From positions 1-64,000 of the forward strand of contig DASYDW010000130.1 of NCBI GenBank assembly GCA_036499395.1: DNA of 64,000 bases, written 5' to 3'. Made by a program: the position numbers and the translations under genes. Source of the stretch: Pirellulales bacterium. GTDB lineage: Bacteria > Planctomycetota > Planctomycetia > Pirellulales > JACPPG01. Below are positions 55,467-63,942 of the stretch, one piece after another. The notes under the pieces are model-generated. The model made no database searches and had not been told where the DNA came from. It worked only from the letters and a program-made list of their open reading frames with translations. How positions within the stretch are numbered: position 1 is the first letter of the stretch; each line of letters opens with the position of its first letter.

Positions 55467-56438
55467 ATGACCTCGCTTTATCCGCTGCGATTTCAGCCCT
55501 TGTTTCGGCATTACCTATGGGGAGGCGACAAGCTGCGCACACTGTTGGGCAAATCGTGCGACGAGCAATCGACGTGCGCCGAAAGCTGGGAGATCTGTGA
55601 TCGTGGCGCGGATCAGAGCCGGGTTGCCGTCGGGCCGCTCACCGGGAAGTCATTGGGCGAGCTAGTTGCGACGCACGGCGGCGCGCTGTTGGGCCGGCAT
55701 GCGCCGCAGCCGCGTTTTCCGTTGCTATGGAAGTTTCTCGATGCGCAGCAGAAGCTGTCCGTGCAGGTTCATCCGGATGATGCACGCGCGGCGCGACTCT
55801 TGCCACCGGATCTTGGCAAGAACGAGGCGTGGGTCGTGATGCACGCCGAACCGGGGAGTTTGATCTATGCCGGCCTGAAGCGTGGATTCGATCGCGCGGC
55901 GCTGGAACGGGAGATCTCGCGCGGGACTTGCGAGCTGTGTCTGCACAGTTTCGCGCCTCAAGTAGGCGATTGCGTGTTTTTGCCGGCCGGCGTCGTTCAC
56001 GCGATTGGCAATGGCTTGCTGGTGGCCGAGATTCAACAAGCGAGCGACACGACGTGGCGGCTGTTCGACTGGAATCGCGTGGGCCCGGACGGTCAGCCGC
56101 GCACGCTGCACCTGGCCGAGGCGCTCGAGGCGATCGATTATCAGGCGGGACCGATAACACCGGCGCGACCCAGCGCAACAGAGAATCCACAGCGCGAACG
56201 GTTGGTGTCGTGCGATAAGTTTGTGCTCGATCGCTGGCGCCTAACGACGTCGCAAGATTTGCCGGATGACGATCGCTGTCACATTCTCACGGTCGTCGAG
56301 GGCGCGGTGACCGTGACCGGCGACGCGGCCGAGGTGCCTTTGAAATTCGGCGAGACGTTGCTCGTGCCCGCCCAGCGCCCTGCGACCTCAATGATTCCCC
56401 GGGCGAGCGCGATTATTCTGGACGCCTATTTGCCGTAG
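55467..56438 (+). CDS. manA: Mannose-6-phosphate isomerase, class I
   Basis: A 323-residue zinc enzyme interconverting mannose 6-phosphate and fructose 6-phosphate. Cupin motifs: 'WKFLDAQQKLSVQVHPDD' supplies the Gln and His metal ligands, 'GKNEAWVVM' the Glu, and 'VFLPAGVVHAIGNGLLVAEIQQASDTTWRLFDW' the second His and the catalytic stretch. Short type (~320) as in Bacillus ManA. The C-terminal jelly-roll is shortened but present. Divergent from tatC across 227 bases. Provides mannose for glycans or GDP-sugars. Confidence 0.92.
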   Translation: MTSLYPLRFQPLFRHYLWGGDKLRTLLGKSCDEQSTCAESWEICDRGADQSRVAVGPLTGKSLGELVATHGGALLGRHAPQPRFPLLWKFLDAQQKLSVQVHPDDARAARLLPPDLGKNEAWVVMHAEPGSLIYAGLKRGFDRAALEREISRGTCELCLHSFAPQVGDCVFLPAGVVHAIGNGLLVAEIQQASDTTWRLFDWNRVGPDGQPRTLHLAEALEAIDYQAGPITPARPSATENPQRERLVSCDKFVLDRWRLTTSQDLPDDDRCHILTVVEGAVTVTGDAAEVPLKFGETLLVPAQRPATSMIPRASAIILDAYLP

Positions 56439-56659
56439 TTGCCGCACTCAAGGGATATGCCGGTAATTCGCCGCGCCGCGGCTTCAAGCTAGCATCCACG
56501 GCGCGTCGATGCTGAAGGTAGACGAAAATACTTGAGCGTTGGTGAGGTTGTTTTTTTCGGGGGGCGGCTCGAGCAGCGTACGTGGCGGGGGCCGAACGGC
56601 GCAGCGAGGGCGCGACGGTGCCGATCAGGTATCCTCTGACGGCGGAAGGGAAAGTGCTG

Positions 56660-57178
56660 ATGCGTCTGGCAATTCTCATGGCGGTAATGATTGTGGCCGG
56701 CGGGTCGGTGGGGCAAATCCAAGCGGCAGGTGGTATCCAACTGCCGCGTTTCTTCGATCCGCCGCCGCCGCGGGCACAAATCGCGGACGCGCAAATTTGG
56801 GATCCGTATCCGGTGCCTGACATCGGCATGGGCCCGGCGGACAGTGCGCGTCCACGCGATTTTCAATACCCGCCCCCCGAAGCGACCCGTGGACGCGTGT
56901 GGCAGGGAGCCCCCGGAACATTCCCTCGCGCGCAACCGTGGCTGCGTTCGCAAGCGCCTGTGGACTATCCCAATATCAGGAAGCGCCTGATGTCGTCGCG
57001 GCGCACCGCGCCGCCGCAGGGAATTCCCGCCGATGAGGAAGGTCCTGTCTTCGAAGCGCCTAGCAATAGTGCCCCGGCGCGAGAGGGCGCCAACACCGAC
57101 GAAGTCGTACCGGCGCGGCCTGCGAAGCAATCAGGCAACCGAAAAACGGCGCCGCGCAATAACCCGGCCGATTTCTGA
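56660..57178 (+). CDS. Secreted Pro-rich protein with DPYP...SARPRD motif
   Basis: A 172-residue protein. ATG 56660 with GGAAGGGAAAG upstream starts a signal peptide (MRLAILMAVMIVAGGSVGQIQAA). The mature part has 'IWDPYPVPDIGMGPADSARPRDFQYPPPEATRGRVW' at ~43-78, followed by low-complexity Pro/Arg/Ala sequence. The motif DPYPxP..x(n)..SARPRDxxxPPPEAxR recurs in the convergently encoded lipoprotein at 57268-57543, so the two are relatives. No known domain. The frame opens at a GTG at 56582, which is not supported by a signal peptide. Confidence 0.7.
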   Translation: MRLAILMAVMIVAGGSVGQIQAAGGIQLPRFFDPPPPRAQIADAQIWDPYPVPDIGMGPADSARPRDFQYPPPEATRGRVWQGAPGTFPRAQPWLRSQAPVDYPNIRKRLMSSRRTAPPQGIPADEEGPVFEAPSNSAPAREGANTDEVVPARPAKQSGNRKTAPRNNPADF

Positions 57179-57267
57179 TTCGTCGTGCGAGCCGAGGCCA
57201 CGACGTGACGCAGCGGCGCCGTTCGCATCTTGCCGTCAGTGCGATCTTGTGATCGGACAGGAATGCG

Positions 57268-57543
57268 TTACGGTCCGTTGGCTTGCCAACGATCGGGCAA
57301 CGCTTCACCGCGAGCCGAGCGTGCGTTGCGATCCGCCTCGGGCGGAGGCTGTAGATAATCACGCGGCCGAGCACTTCCGTCGTCATGCACGACATTTGGA
57401 TCCGGATAAGGATCGAACCTCTGGGCACGTGTGCGCTGCTGACGAGCCGTGCCGGGCGTCAACCAATCGGGCCGGCTGATATCCGCGCAGCCGGAAAGCG
57501 CCACCAACGAAAGCGCAACGGCAACAGCGGCGATGCGTGGCAA
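57268..57543 (-). CDS. Small lipoprotein with DPYP...SARPRD motif
   Basis: A 91-residue protein from a TTG start at 57543, chosen because CAGGAGA lies six bases upstream and because it gives a compact leader 'PRIAAVAVALSLVALSGC' with the lipobox LSGC (Cys 19). After the Cys comes 'ADISRPDWLTPGTARQQRTRAQRFDPYPDPNVVHDDGSARPRDYLQPPPEADR', with the same core as the secreted protein at 56660. The gene therefore encodes a lipid-anchored relative, tail to tail with it, 89 bases apart. Function unknown. The frame extends to 57732 without support. Confidence 0.65.
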   Translation of the reverse strand: MPRIAAVAVALSLVALSGCADISRPDWLTPGTARQQRTRAQRFDPYPDPNVVHDDGSARPRDYLQPPPEADRNARSARGEALPDRWQANGP

Positions 57544-57844
57544 GGCGGATCTCCTGTGAAGCGCCAGGCGATTATTCGACAGGCGCACGAGTGGCGCCGA
57601 AATACGATATGAGGGCGCGGATTGTACACACCAGCGGCGGTTTCTCGGAAGGCGAGAACCGCTAGCAATATCGAGGCTTCGCCCGGTGAATTGCCGGCTC
57701 ACTGCGTCATCCGGAAAAATTCGCCCTGGCAACTGCCATCCATTATCATTCGATTCGTGTTGCTAGCGGGGGCATTCTGCGCTGCCCGCTCCTTGCGCGA
57801 CATGAGTCTCGCGGTCCCTAAATGGCACCGTTATTGGGGGACAA

Positions 57845-58309
57845 ATGGCAGACAGGACCGACGGCGCCAAAAAGCCGCGATGGGGTGTGATCTTGGGCGT
57901 CGTTTTGGGCGCACTTGGGTTGCTGACAATCGCGGGCAATCTTCTGATGTTTGCGCAACAGGTCTTCGCCGACGGCGGAATACACTGGCGCGATATGCCT
58001 TGGAGCTTTCGCATTTGGGACATCGAGCTGCGCGTGGTGGCCATCGGCGTCGGCCTGGCGTTTATCAGCAGCGGTCTATGTTTTGCACAATTGCGGGCGA
58101 GGACGGGAGTTATCCTGCTCGTGTCCGCCGCGGTCGTGATGATTTTCAATCCCGCGGTGAATAGTGCGCTGCGTCATCGATTTGCTGGCGATCGTTATAC
58201 GATTCGCGGGCCAACCAAAGGCGAAAAGGATGTCACTTTCGCGCCTGGGGATGGGCCGAAGAATCCAATGCCTCGGGAACAAGATGGCGCTGATAGTCCC
58301 CAAAAGTGA
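57845..58309 (+). CDS. Three-span membrane protein, hypothetical
   Basis: A 154-residue protein. Hydrophobic segments ~13-35 (WGVILGVVLGALGLLTIAGNLLMF), ~58-77 (ELRVVAIGVGLAFISSGLCF) and ~85-102 (TGVILLVSAAVVMIFN), with a charged, Pro/Gly-rich tail. GGGGG precedes the ATG. It is 30 bases upstream of the AhpD-like gene in the same direction. No family recognised. Confidence 0.7.
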   Translation: MADRTDGAKKPRWGVILGVVLGALGLLTIAGNLLMFAQQVFADGGIHWRDMPWSFRIWDIELRVVAIGVGLAFISSGLCFAQLRARTGVILLVSAAVVMIFNPAVNSALRHRFAGDRYTIRGPTKGEKDVTFAPGDGPKNPMPREQDGADSPQK

Positions 58310-58339
58310 AAATCGAAAGAGAGTCGGCGAGGAAATAAC

Positions 58340-58783
58340 ATGACAACACGAGCCAACTATAGCCGCGTCAATCATGGGGCCTTCGAGGCATTGTCGGCTG
58401 TCAACAAGCAACTCACTCCGCTCGATCCCAAATTGCGGGCGCTCGTCGAGTTGCGTGTGTCGCAGATCAACGGCTGCGTCTACTGTGTCGATCTGCATTC
58501 GAATCAGGCGCGGGGAAATGGCGAAACGCAGCAGCGATTGGATTGCCTGTGCGTCTGGCAGGAATGCCCCTTCTTCGACGAGGCCGAACGCGCGGCGCTC
58601 GGTTGGGCTGAATCGCTGACCTACGTGTCGCAGACGCATGCCCCGGACGCGGCGTATGAGGCACTCGGACCGCACTTTTCCGAGCAGCAGATCGTGGACT
58701 TGTCGCTGGTCGTCGCGACGATGAACGCTTGGAACCGCCTGGCGATCGGGCACCGGTCGATGCCGCCGAAACGATCGCCCTAA
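58340..58783 (+). CDS. AhpD/carboxymuconolactone decarboxylase-family protein
   Basis: A 147-residue all-helical protein of the CMD/AhpD family. The peroxidase-type active site CxxCxxxH is intact: C46-V-Y-C49-V-D-L-H53 in 'RVSQINGCVYCVDLHSNQAR'. It continues with 'LDCLCVWQECPFFDEAERAALGWAESLTYVS' and 'QIVDLSLVVATMNAWNRLAIG', the standard family helices. Members with this motif act as alkylhydroperoxidases or thiol redox partners. Same direction as the membrane protein upstream. Confidence 0.9.
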   Translation: MTTRANYSRVNHGAFEALSAVNKQLTPLDPKLRALVELRVSQINGCVYCVDLHSNQARGNGETQQRLDCLCVWQECPFFDEAERAALGWAESLTYVSQTHAPDAAYEALGPHFSEQQIVDLSLVVATMNAWNRLAIGHRSMPPKRSP

Positions 58784-58866
58784 GCTCAGGAATCAGCGAA
58801 CTTTAGCCCCCATTTCGGCGACGCGCCTCCTGCCGCGTAGTGGCGGAATGGAGTATGCTAGACGTT

Positions 58867-58888
58867 CCTTCGCTGGCGCTTCGGGCTT
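58867..58888. repeat. Dispersed intergenic repeat, diverged copy 3
   Basis: cgctggcgcttcgggct matches the core of the repeats at 194 and 38716 with one or two changes; it lies just upstream of the pseudouridine synthase gene. Confidence 0.4.
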
Positions 58889-58941
58889 ATGGGAATCCGC
58901 GGCCCGCTGGTTTAATTCTCATTGTCGGAAAGTTGGCGGCT

Positions 58942-60219
58942 ATGAAACGTTCGCGCGGCGCACAAAAGACGGGTCTTCCGCCACGGCCGGCCGGTGGAAA
59001 AGCAAAAGGCGATGCCGCGACCGAGCATGAAGCAGAAATGCGCCTGCAAAAGCACATGGCCCGAGCCGGCGTCGGCAGCCGCCGTCAGTGCGAAGCGCTG
59101 ATCGCCGAAGGACGCGTGCAGATCGACGGGCGAACCATCACCGAATTGGGGACGAAGGTCGCCGCCGGGCAGCAAGTTGCCGTCGACGGCGTGCCGTTGG
59201 GCAACGCGCGGCTGGTGCATTACCTGGTCAACAAGCCGACCGGCGTGGTGTCAACCAATTTCGATCCTTCCGGGCGGCCGCGCGTGATCGATATGCTGCC
59301 GAACGTTTCCGAGCGGCTGTTCACCGTCGGGCGGCTCGACATGTCGAGCGAAGGCTTGATCCTATTGACCAACGACGGGGAACTTGCCAATCGCCTGGCC
59401 CATCCGCGCTACGGTGTCGAAAAGACTTACCTTGTGCAGGTCGCCGGCTCGCCCGATCAGGAAGTGTTGGCGTCATTGCGGCGCGGCGTCCACTTGGCCG
59501 AAGGCTTGGCACGGGCCACGAGCGTGCGCGTGAAAAAGAGTTTGCAGCAAAGCACGCTGTTGGAAATCGTCTTGAGCGAAGGGAAGAACCGAGAGATTCG
59601 CCGCATCCTGGCGAAGGTCGGGCATAAGGTGGTACGGCTGCGTCGTATTGCGATTGGCCCTTTGCGGTTGGGGGAATTGGCCACCGGGGAATTTCGGCGT
59701 ATCACGCCCGAGGAGCTTCTCGCGCTGCGAGCGCACCGGCGTGTACGCGCGAAGGGGAGCAAACGCTCGGCCGCCAGCGCTCGGCCACACTTGCGCCCCG
59801 GCGGAACGCGCGAGCCGGCTGCTGCCGTGGCGGCGCCGGTGAAAAAGCCTGCACGCGAAAACTATGGCACGGTGATATTACCGGAGGATGACCGACCTGC
59901 GGATTCGCGAACTGCCGATTCTCGGCCGGCGCGTCCGGCGAAAGCAGCGCGGCCTGCGAAGTTCTCGGCGCGCCCCGGTAAATTCGCGGCGCGGCCGGAT
60001 AAGGGAGCGCATGGAGGTAGGGGTAAGTCGACTGAGCGGCGTGGTAAATCGTCGGGGCAGTCCGGTGACGGAGCTCGTGCCGGGAAGCCGTCACGCCCCG
60101 CCAAGGGCGTGCGTGGTGAGAAGTCAGGGTTTAAACCAGCGCAAGGGGGACTTGCAACCAAGCCTCGAACGGGGACGGGTTCGAAATTGCGCCGCAAACA
60201 TAAAGGAAGGCGTGGCTGA
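58942..60219 (+). CDS. rluB: 23S rRNA pseudouridine synthase, RluB/RsuA type, with long basic tail
   Basis: A 425-residue enzyme. ATG 58942 (MKRSRGAQK) has GGAAAG upstream. S4 RNA-binding domain ~33-80 ('MRLQKHMARAGVGSRRQCEALIAEGRVQIDG'), then the catalytic domain with 'GRLDMSSEGLILLTNDG', which contains the catalytic Asp, 'EKTYLVQV' and 'GKNREIRRILAKVGHKVVRLRRIAIG'. Residues ~285-425 are a Lys/Arg/Gly/Ala/Pro-rich tail with no fold, as in some RluB proteins, presumably aiding RNA binding. Its TGA overlaps the pyrK start by one base. Confidence 0.92.
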   Translation: MKRSRGAQKTGLPPRPAGGKAKGDAATEHEAEMRLQKHMARAGVGSRRQCEALIAEGRVQIDGRTITELGTKVAAGQQVAVDGVPLGNARLVHYLVNKPTGVVSTNFDPSGRPRVIDMLPNVSERLFTVGRLDMSSEGLILLTNDGELANRLAHPRYGVEKTYLVQVAGSPDQEVLASLRRGVHLAEGLARATSVRVKKSLQQSTLLEIVLSEGKNREIRRILAKVGHKVVRLRRIAIGPLRLGELATGEFRRITPEELLALRAHRRVRAKGSKRSAASARPHLRPGGTREPAAAVAAPVKKPARENYGTVILPEDDRPADSRTADSRPARPAKAARPAKFSARPGKFAARPDKGAHGGRGKSTERRGKSSGQSGDGARAGKPSRPAKGVRGEKSGFKPAQGGLATKPRTGTGSKLRRKHKGRRG

Positions 60220-61088
60220 TGGGGCTCACGGATGCGGCCTGCTTTGCTGATCGGGCGTTGTATCGCACGGTCACGATTCGCGAGAATGTACAGATCGCGC
60301 GCGGCACGTATCGGGTGCGCTTCGACTGCCCCGAGATTGCCCGGCAAATCGTGCCTGGTCAATTTCTCATGATGCGGCTCACCGGCTGCAATGATCCGCT
60401 GTTGGGGCGACCGCTCGCCTTCTATGACACGGTGCTGGCGAACGATGGGACGCCGGTGGGGCTCGATGTCGTCTATCTGGTGGTCGGAAAGTTCACCGGC
60501 CGGCTGGCCGAGGCCCGGTCCGGCACGTCGCTCGATGTCTGGGGACCGTTGGGGAATGGTTTTGCGCCGCGACCGGTCGAACACCTGGTGATGGTCGCCG
60601 GCGGTATCGGGCAGACGCCATTTCTGGCGCTCGCGCGCGAGTACCTGGGATCACGAGCGTTCGGAAATCCACCGCGGAGGGCCGAACGAGCGCCGCGCGT
60701 CACGCTGTGCTACGGGGCGCGGAGCGCCGAATACCTGGCGGGCGTTGCGGACTTCGCGGCTCTCGGCGTGTGCGTCTTGACCAGCACCGACGATGGCTCG
60801 TCCGGCAAGCATGGACTGGTGACCGACGTGCTGAGTGACGTAATCGCCGACAATTCCGCCGGGACGCACATCGTTTGCTGCGGACCGGAGCCGATGATGC
60901 ACGCGGTGGCGGGCGTTGCCGGAGCGGCTGGGATTTCGTGCGAAGTCAGCCTCGAGTCGCCGATGGCATGCGGCATCGGCATCTGCTTCAGCTGCGTAGC
61001 GAAGGTGCGCGACGCCGATGGTGGCTGGGATTATCGCCGCACTTGCGTCGAGGGACCGGTTTTCGACGCGGCCACGATCGAATTCTAA
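60219..61088 (+). CDS. pyrK: Dihydroorotate dehydrogenase electron transfer subunit
   Basis: A 289-residue ferredoxin-reductase-family protein. FAD domain with 'GQFLMMRL' and 'RPLAFYD', NAD(P) domain with 'VAGGIGQTPFLALA' and 'CCGPEPMMHAV', and the 2Fe-2S cluster Cys set in 'CGIGICFSCVAKV...RRTCVEGP' (C-x4-C-x2-C and one distal Cys). PyrK passes electrons from PyrD to NAD in pyrimidine synthesis. Start ATG shares its A with the rluB stop (TGATG), so expression is coupled. No pyrD in the window; related sulfhydrogenase or glutamate synthase subunits are alternatives, but the cysteine spacing fits PyrK. Confidence 0.9.
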   Translation: MGLTDAACFADRALYRTVTIRENVQIARGTYRVRFDCPEIARQIVPGQFLMMRLTGCNDPLLGRPLAFYDTVLANDGTPVGLDVVYLVVGKFTGRLAEARSGTSLDVWGPLGNGFAPRPVEHLVMVAGGIGQTPFLALAREYLGSRAFGNPPRRAERAPRVTLCYGARSAEYLAGVADFAALGVCVLTSTDDGSSGKHGLVTDVLSDVIADNSAGTHIVCCGPEPMMHAVAGVAGAAGISCEVSLESPMACGIGICFSCVAKVRDADGGWDYRRTCVEGPVFDAATIEF

Positions 61089-61340
61089 CAGCTCGCAGCG
61101 TGAGTTTTCGAGGAAGGCGACTGCCGACGTTCGGCGAGTGAGAGGGTGTACGTCAGCTAAGACTCCGGCACCGGCGGCGAGCATTCGCGCATAGGGCTGC
61201 CGTTCCAGGAAGCCAAGCCTACCGCCTGCGGCGGCGGCTGGCCGATCCGCGCCTATTTCGGCGGAGGAGGATGGATTTTCGCGAGGCCGATGGTCCGCGC
61301 GTGCGGTGCCATGTGGAACGTGTACGGAAACGGAATGGCA

Positions 61341-62180
61341 TTAGGAATTTTCCCTTTTCGCACAGACCGGCTCGTCTCCTGCGTGCCGCGTTCTGCCGTT
61401 TTGTATCTGCTGACGACGACGTTTGCGAAGGCGCATCCCGGTTCCTACGAGTGCGCCTCCCGAAAGTAGCAAGATCCCTGCGGCCGGCTCGGGCGCAGTA
61501 ATCGTGACGCTGTTGATCAAGATCAGGTTAGCCGCCGTGATCTGATTGGTAGTGTTATTGACGTCGAAATTCTGCAGTGGCAGGTTCGCAAACGCGCCAC
61601 CCCAGATGCCGCTGGCGTTGTAAGTCGGCACGGCGGCAATCGCATCGAGCACACTCATGCCATTGCCGAGCACGTCGCCGAAAACCGTGAATCCGCCGTT
61701 CTGGGTGTCGAGGTTCGACGAGTTATCGACCAAGTTGAAAAACCATTCGCTGGTGGCGCTGTTGGGATTGCCACTCAAGAGCGCCATGGCAAGTGTGCCG
61801 GCCGTGTTTGAAAGATTGAATTCGTTCTGGACCGGAGCGTTTTGCGTGATGTGCGCGGGGATCGTCGTGTAGGGGAACGGCGCGCCGTTGGCGGTGTACC
61901 CACCCCCTTGAATGATGAAGTCCGCAATCGAGCGATGAATGAACGTGTTGTTGTACGCGCCGGTGTCGACGTAATTGATGAAATTCTCGACCGTCAGCGG
62001 CGCCACGTCGGATCGCAATTCCACCTGGAATGACCCGAGCGAGGTGTCGAACGTTGCGATCGGCAGGGCCTGCGCGCTTTCGGCCAGCAGTTGACCGAAC
62101 GAGAAAACGGTCAACACGGCCACGGCCAAGGGTGCAAGCGAGGCGCGGGAATGATAGCGATGGAAAAATCCGTTAGTCAT
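61341..62180 (-). CDS. PEP-CTERM cyclophilin-type peptidyl-prolyl isomerase
   Basis: A 279-residue exported protein. Signal peptide to about AQA (residue ~38). Cyclophilin domain ~40-215: 'ATFDTSLGSFQVELRSDVAPLTVENFINYVDTGAYNNTFIHRSIADFIIQGGGY' carries the catalytic Arg in 'HRSIADFIIQGG' (FxxR replaced by 'FIHR'), then 'GTLAMAL...NSATSEWFFNL.D', 'FTVFGDV' and 'GMSVLDAIAAVPTYN'. The conserved Trp that binds cyclosporin is not obvious. The tail is APEPAAGILLLSGGALVGTGMRLRKRRR with about 20 extra polar residues after the basic run, which is unusual for a PEP-CTERM tail. Acts on proteins outside the cytoplasm. Confidence 0.88.
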   Translation of the reverse strand: MTNGFFHRYHSRASLAPLAVAVLTVFSFGQLLAESAQALPIATFDTSLGSFQVELRSDVAPLTVENFINYVDTGAYNNTFIHRSIADFIIQGGGYTANGAPFPYTTIPAHITQNAPVQNEFNLSNTAGTLAMALLSGNPNSATSEWFFNLVDNSSNLDTQNGGFTVFGDVLGNGMSVLDAIAAVPTYNASGIWGGAFANLPLQNFDVNNTTNQITAANLILINSVTITAPEPAAGILLLSGGALVGTGMRLRKRRRQQIQNGRTRHAGDEPVCAKRENS

Positions 62181-62700
62181 GGTTGGTCACATCAAGGGTG
62201 CGGGGGGGCGTACCTGGCAAGTCGTCACGGGTGTCGTAGCGCATGGAAGAGACGAACACGACCGTTCGCGACGATCGACCACGAGTAACATCCACCGCGA
62301 GGAACAAGGTGCCGGCTAGCTGCACACGTCGGATCGCAACGAGCGCAAGGGATCAGGCCGACAGGCAAGCGGGGGACGGTCGATGGCCGGCTGGCGGCTC
62401 GATTCCGTCTGCTGAAGAGGTCGTCGCAGTAGCAACCACCGAAAAAAAGAGATCCCTGGCCCAACTGACCGTCAGAAAGCCTGAGGTATTTAAACCCTAG
62501 TTTGCCCAGCGTGCGACGTTCCCAGCCCCGGCGTCGAACACTGCTCTCTGACGGCTGACCCCCCGAATATAGTTGGCCGCCTAACCATTGGCAAGCAATT
62601 TCTTAGGGAATTTGGTTTCTGAGAGAACAAGGGGCGTAAATAGCCTCCTGCGGCTGGCGAGACGGAAATGACATGCCTTGAGAAACCGGGTGCTGCACTC

Positions 62701-62725
62701 GGAAAATCGCGTGGTTTTGTCTGTC
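62701..62725 (+). promoter_or_regulatory. Possible ECF-type promoter upstream of the sigma gene
   Basis: GGAAAA, 16 bases, GTC, ending 36 bases before the sigma factor start. The form (GGAA...N16...GTC) resembles promoters read by ECF sigma factors and would allow self-activation, but it could be chance. The remainder of the 581-base gap 62181-62761 shows no convincing gene; a frame at 62243-62500 lacks a ribosome site. Confidence 0.25.
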
Positions 62726-62761
62726 AGCGATCCGTGATTTGGGCGTCTAAACTGACGTCGA

Positions 62762-63355
62762 ATGAACATCAGCATCCAGGCTAACCCGCCCGTGAAAGCG
62801 CCCCACGCGGAGGTTGAGGACCGCGATCTGGCGGTGCGGCTCGCTCGCGGCGATGCGAGGGCGCTCGAACAGTTGATTGAACGTTACCAGCGGCGGGTGG
62901 CCGGTCTGGCGGCGCGACTGCTGGCCTGGGCCGATGGAGCAGAGGACGTGACGCAGTCGGTGTTTCTGGCGGCCTGGCGCAGGCGGGCCCAATTTCGGCA
63001 CGAGGCACGATTATGGACGTACCTGGCAACCATTACGGTCAACACTTGCAGGTCTTTGCAGCGCAGACGATGGCTCGAGCAGAGCGTGCGCAAATGGATC
63101 GCACCATTGAAGCGGCAGGCCGATGGACCGAGTTATCAGCAGTTAATGGTGAACGAGAAATCAGAATTAGTCCGAGCGGCCGTCGCTCGGCTACCGCAAA
63201 CTTATCGCGAAGCCGTCGTGCTGCGATATCTGGAAGGCATGAGTATCCGGGAAGTTGCGTCTCTATTGGGTATCAAGCGGAACGCCGTGGAAGCGCGTTT
63301 GTCTCGCGCGCGGAAACTACTCGAGACATCGTTGGCTCCGATGTGTGAAGAGTGA
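62762..63355 (+). CDS. ECF-family RNA polymerase sigma factor
   Basis: A 197-residue sigma-70-like protein with region 2 ~22-95 ('LAVRLARGDARALEQLIERYQRRVAGLAARLLAWADGAEDVTQSVFLAAWRRRAQF') and region 4 ~130-190 ('LPQTYREAVVLRYLEGMSIREVASLLGIKRNAVEARLSRARKLL'). No region 1 or 3, as expected for ECF. ATG 62762 with no strong ribosome site. The next gene starts within its stop codon and encodes a likely membrane anchor, the usual sigma/anti-sigma pairing. Its signal is unknown. Confidence 0.92.
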   Translation: MNISIQANPPVKAPHAEVEDRDLAVRLARGDARALEQLIERYQRRVAGLAARLLAWADGAEDVTQSVFLAAWRRRAQFRHEARLWTYLATITVNTCRSLQRRRWLEQSVRKWIAPLKRQADGPSYQQLMVNEKSELVRAAVARLPQTYREAVVLRYLEGMSIREVASLLGIKRNAVEARLSRARKLLETSLAPMCEE

Positions 63356-63930
63356 TGACCTTGCGCAATGACGACATCGACGAATTGTTACACGGCGCGG
63401 ATGCTCAAACGCGGCTGCGGTTGCTGACTCCAGCAGAAATGGCACGGCGCGTATGGCTTGCCGAACGTCGCGGCCGGCAACGGCGTGCCGCGGTCGGTAG
63501 TGCGGTCGTCCTCTTGCTGATGAGCACGGCGGTGAGCTTGTATATTCGGCGCGCCGAGGTCGCGCAGCCTGTTACTGTGGCCGCGGACGTCAACTTCGAG
63601 GGGCGTCGTGATCTGAACAGCGAACTCGCAGAACTGAAAGAAGAAGCGGATATGCACGCGCGGCTGGCGCGGCGCATGATCGAGGATCGTGAAAAAGAGA
63701 GTGCCACGACACTTCGTCGGCGTGTGGGGCTCGCAGATCCGATTGATGACGTGCGCGAACGAGTCGAGATCGTGGCATATCGAATGATTTACGACGCTGA
63801 GCAATTGGAAGCCGCACAACGGCCGCCGACGGAAATGATCGTTATTTATCGCGATGTGATTCGACTCTTTCCCCATACCCGATCGGCCGAGCTAGCGAGG
63901 CAACGCCTGGCGAGCCTGGGCGACTCATAG
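63355..63930 (+). CDS. Single-span membrane protein, candidate anti-sigma factor
   Basis: A 191-residue protein whose ATG overlaps the sigma factor stop (TGATG); a GTG one codon earlier is possible. The N-terminal ~45 residues are cytoplasmic and charged, followed by one span (AAVGSAVVLLLMSTAVSLYI) and a periplasmic, coiled-coil-like domain ('ELAELKEEADMHARLARRMIEDREKE'). The topology and tight coupling to an ECF gene suggest an anti-sigma factor, but no zinc-binding HxxxCxxC motif is seen, so the role is inferred from context only. Confidence 0.65.
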   Translation: MTLRNDDIDELLHGADAQTRLRLLTPAEMARRVWLAERRGRQRRAAVGSAVVLLLMSTAVSLYIRRAEVAQPVTVAADVNFEGRRDLNSELAELKEEADMHARLARRMIEDREKESATTLRRRVGLADPIDDVRERVEIVAYRMIYDAEQLEAAQRPPTEMIVIYRDVIRLFPHTRSAELARQRLASLGDS

Positions 63931-63942
63931 GGAGGCTCTGCT

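Noticed and set aside
62243..62500. 85-residue plus-strand frame in the gap before the sigma gene
   Set aside because: Considered because of its polar composition, but there is no ribosome site and no family resemblance.
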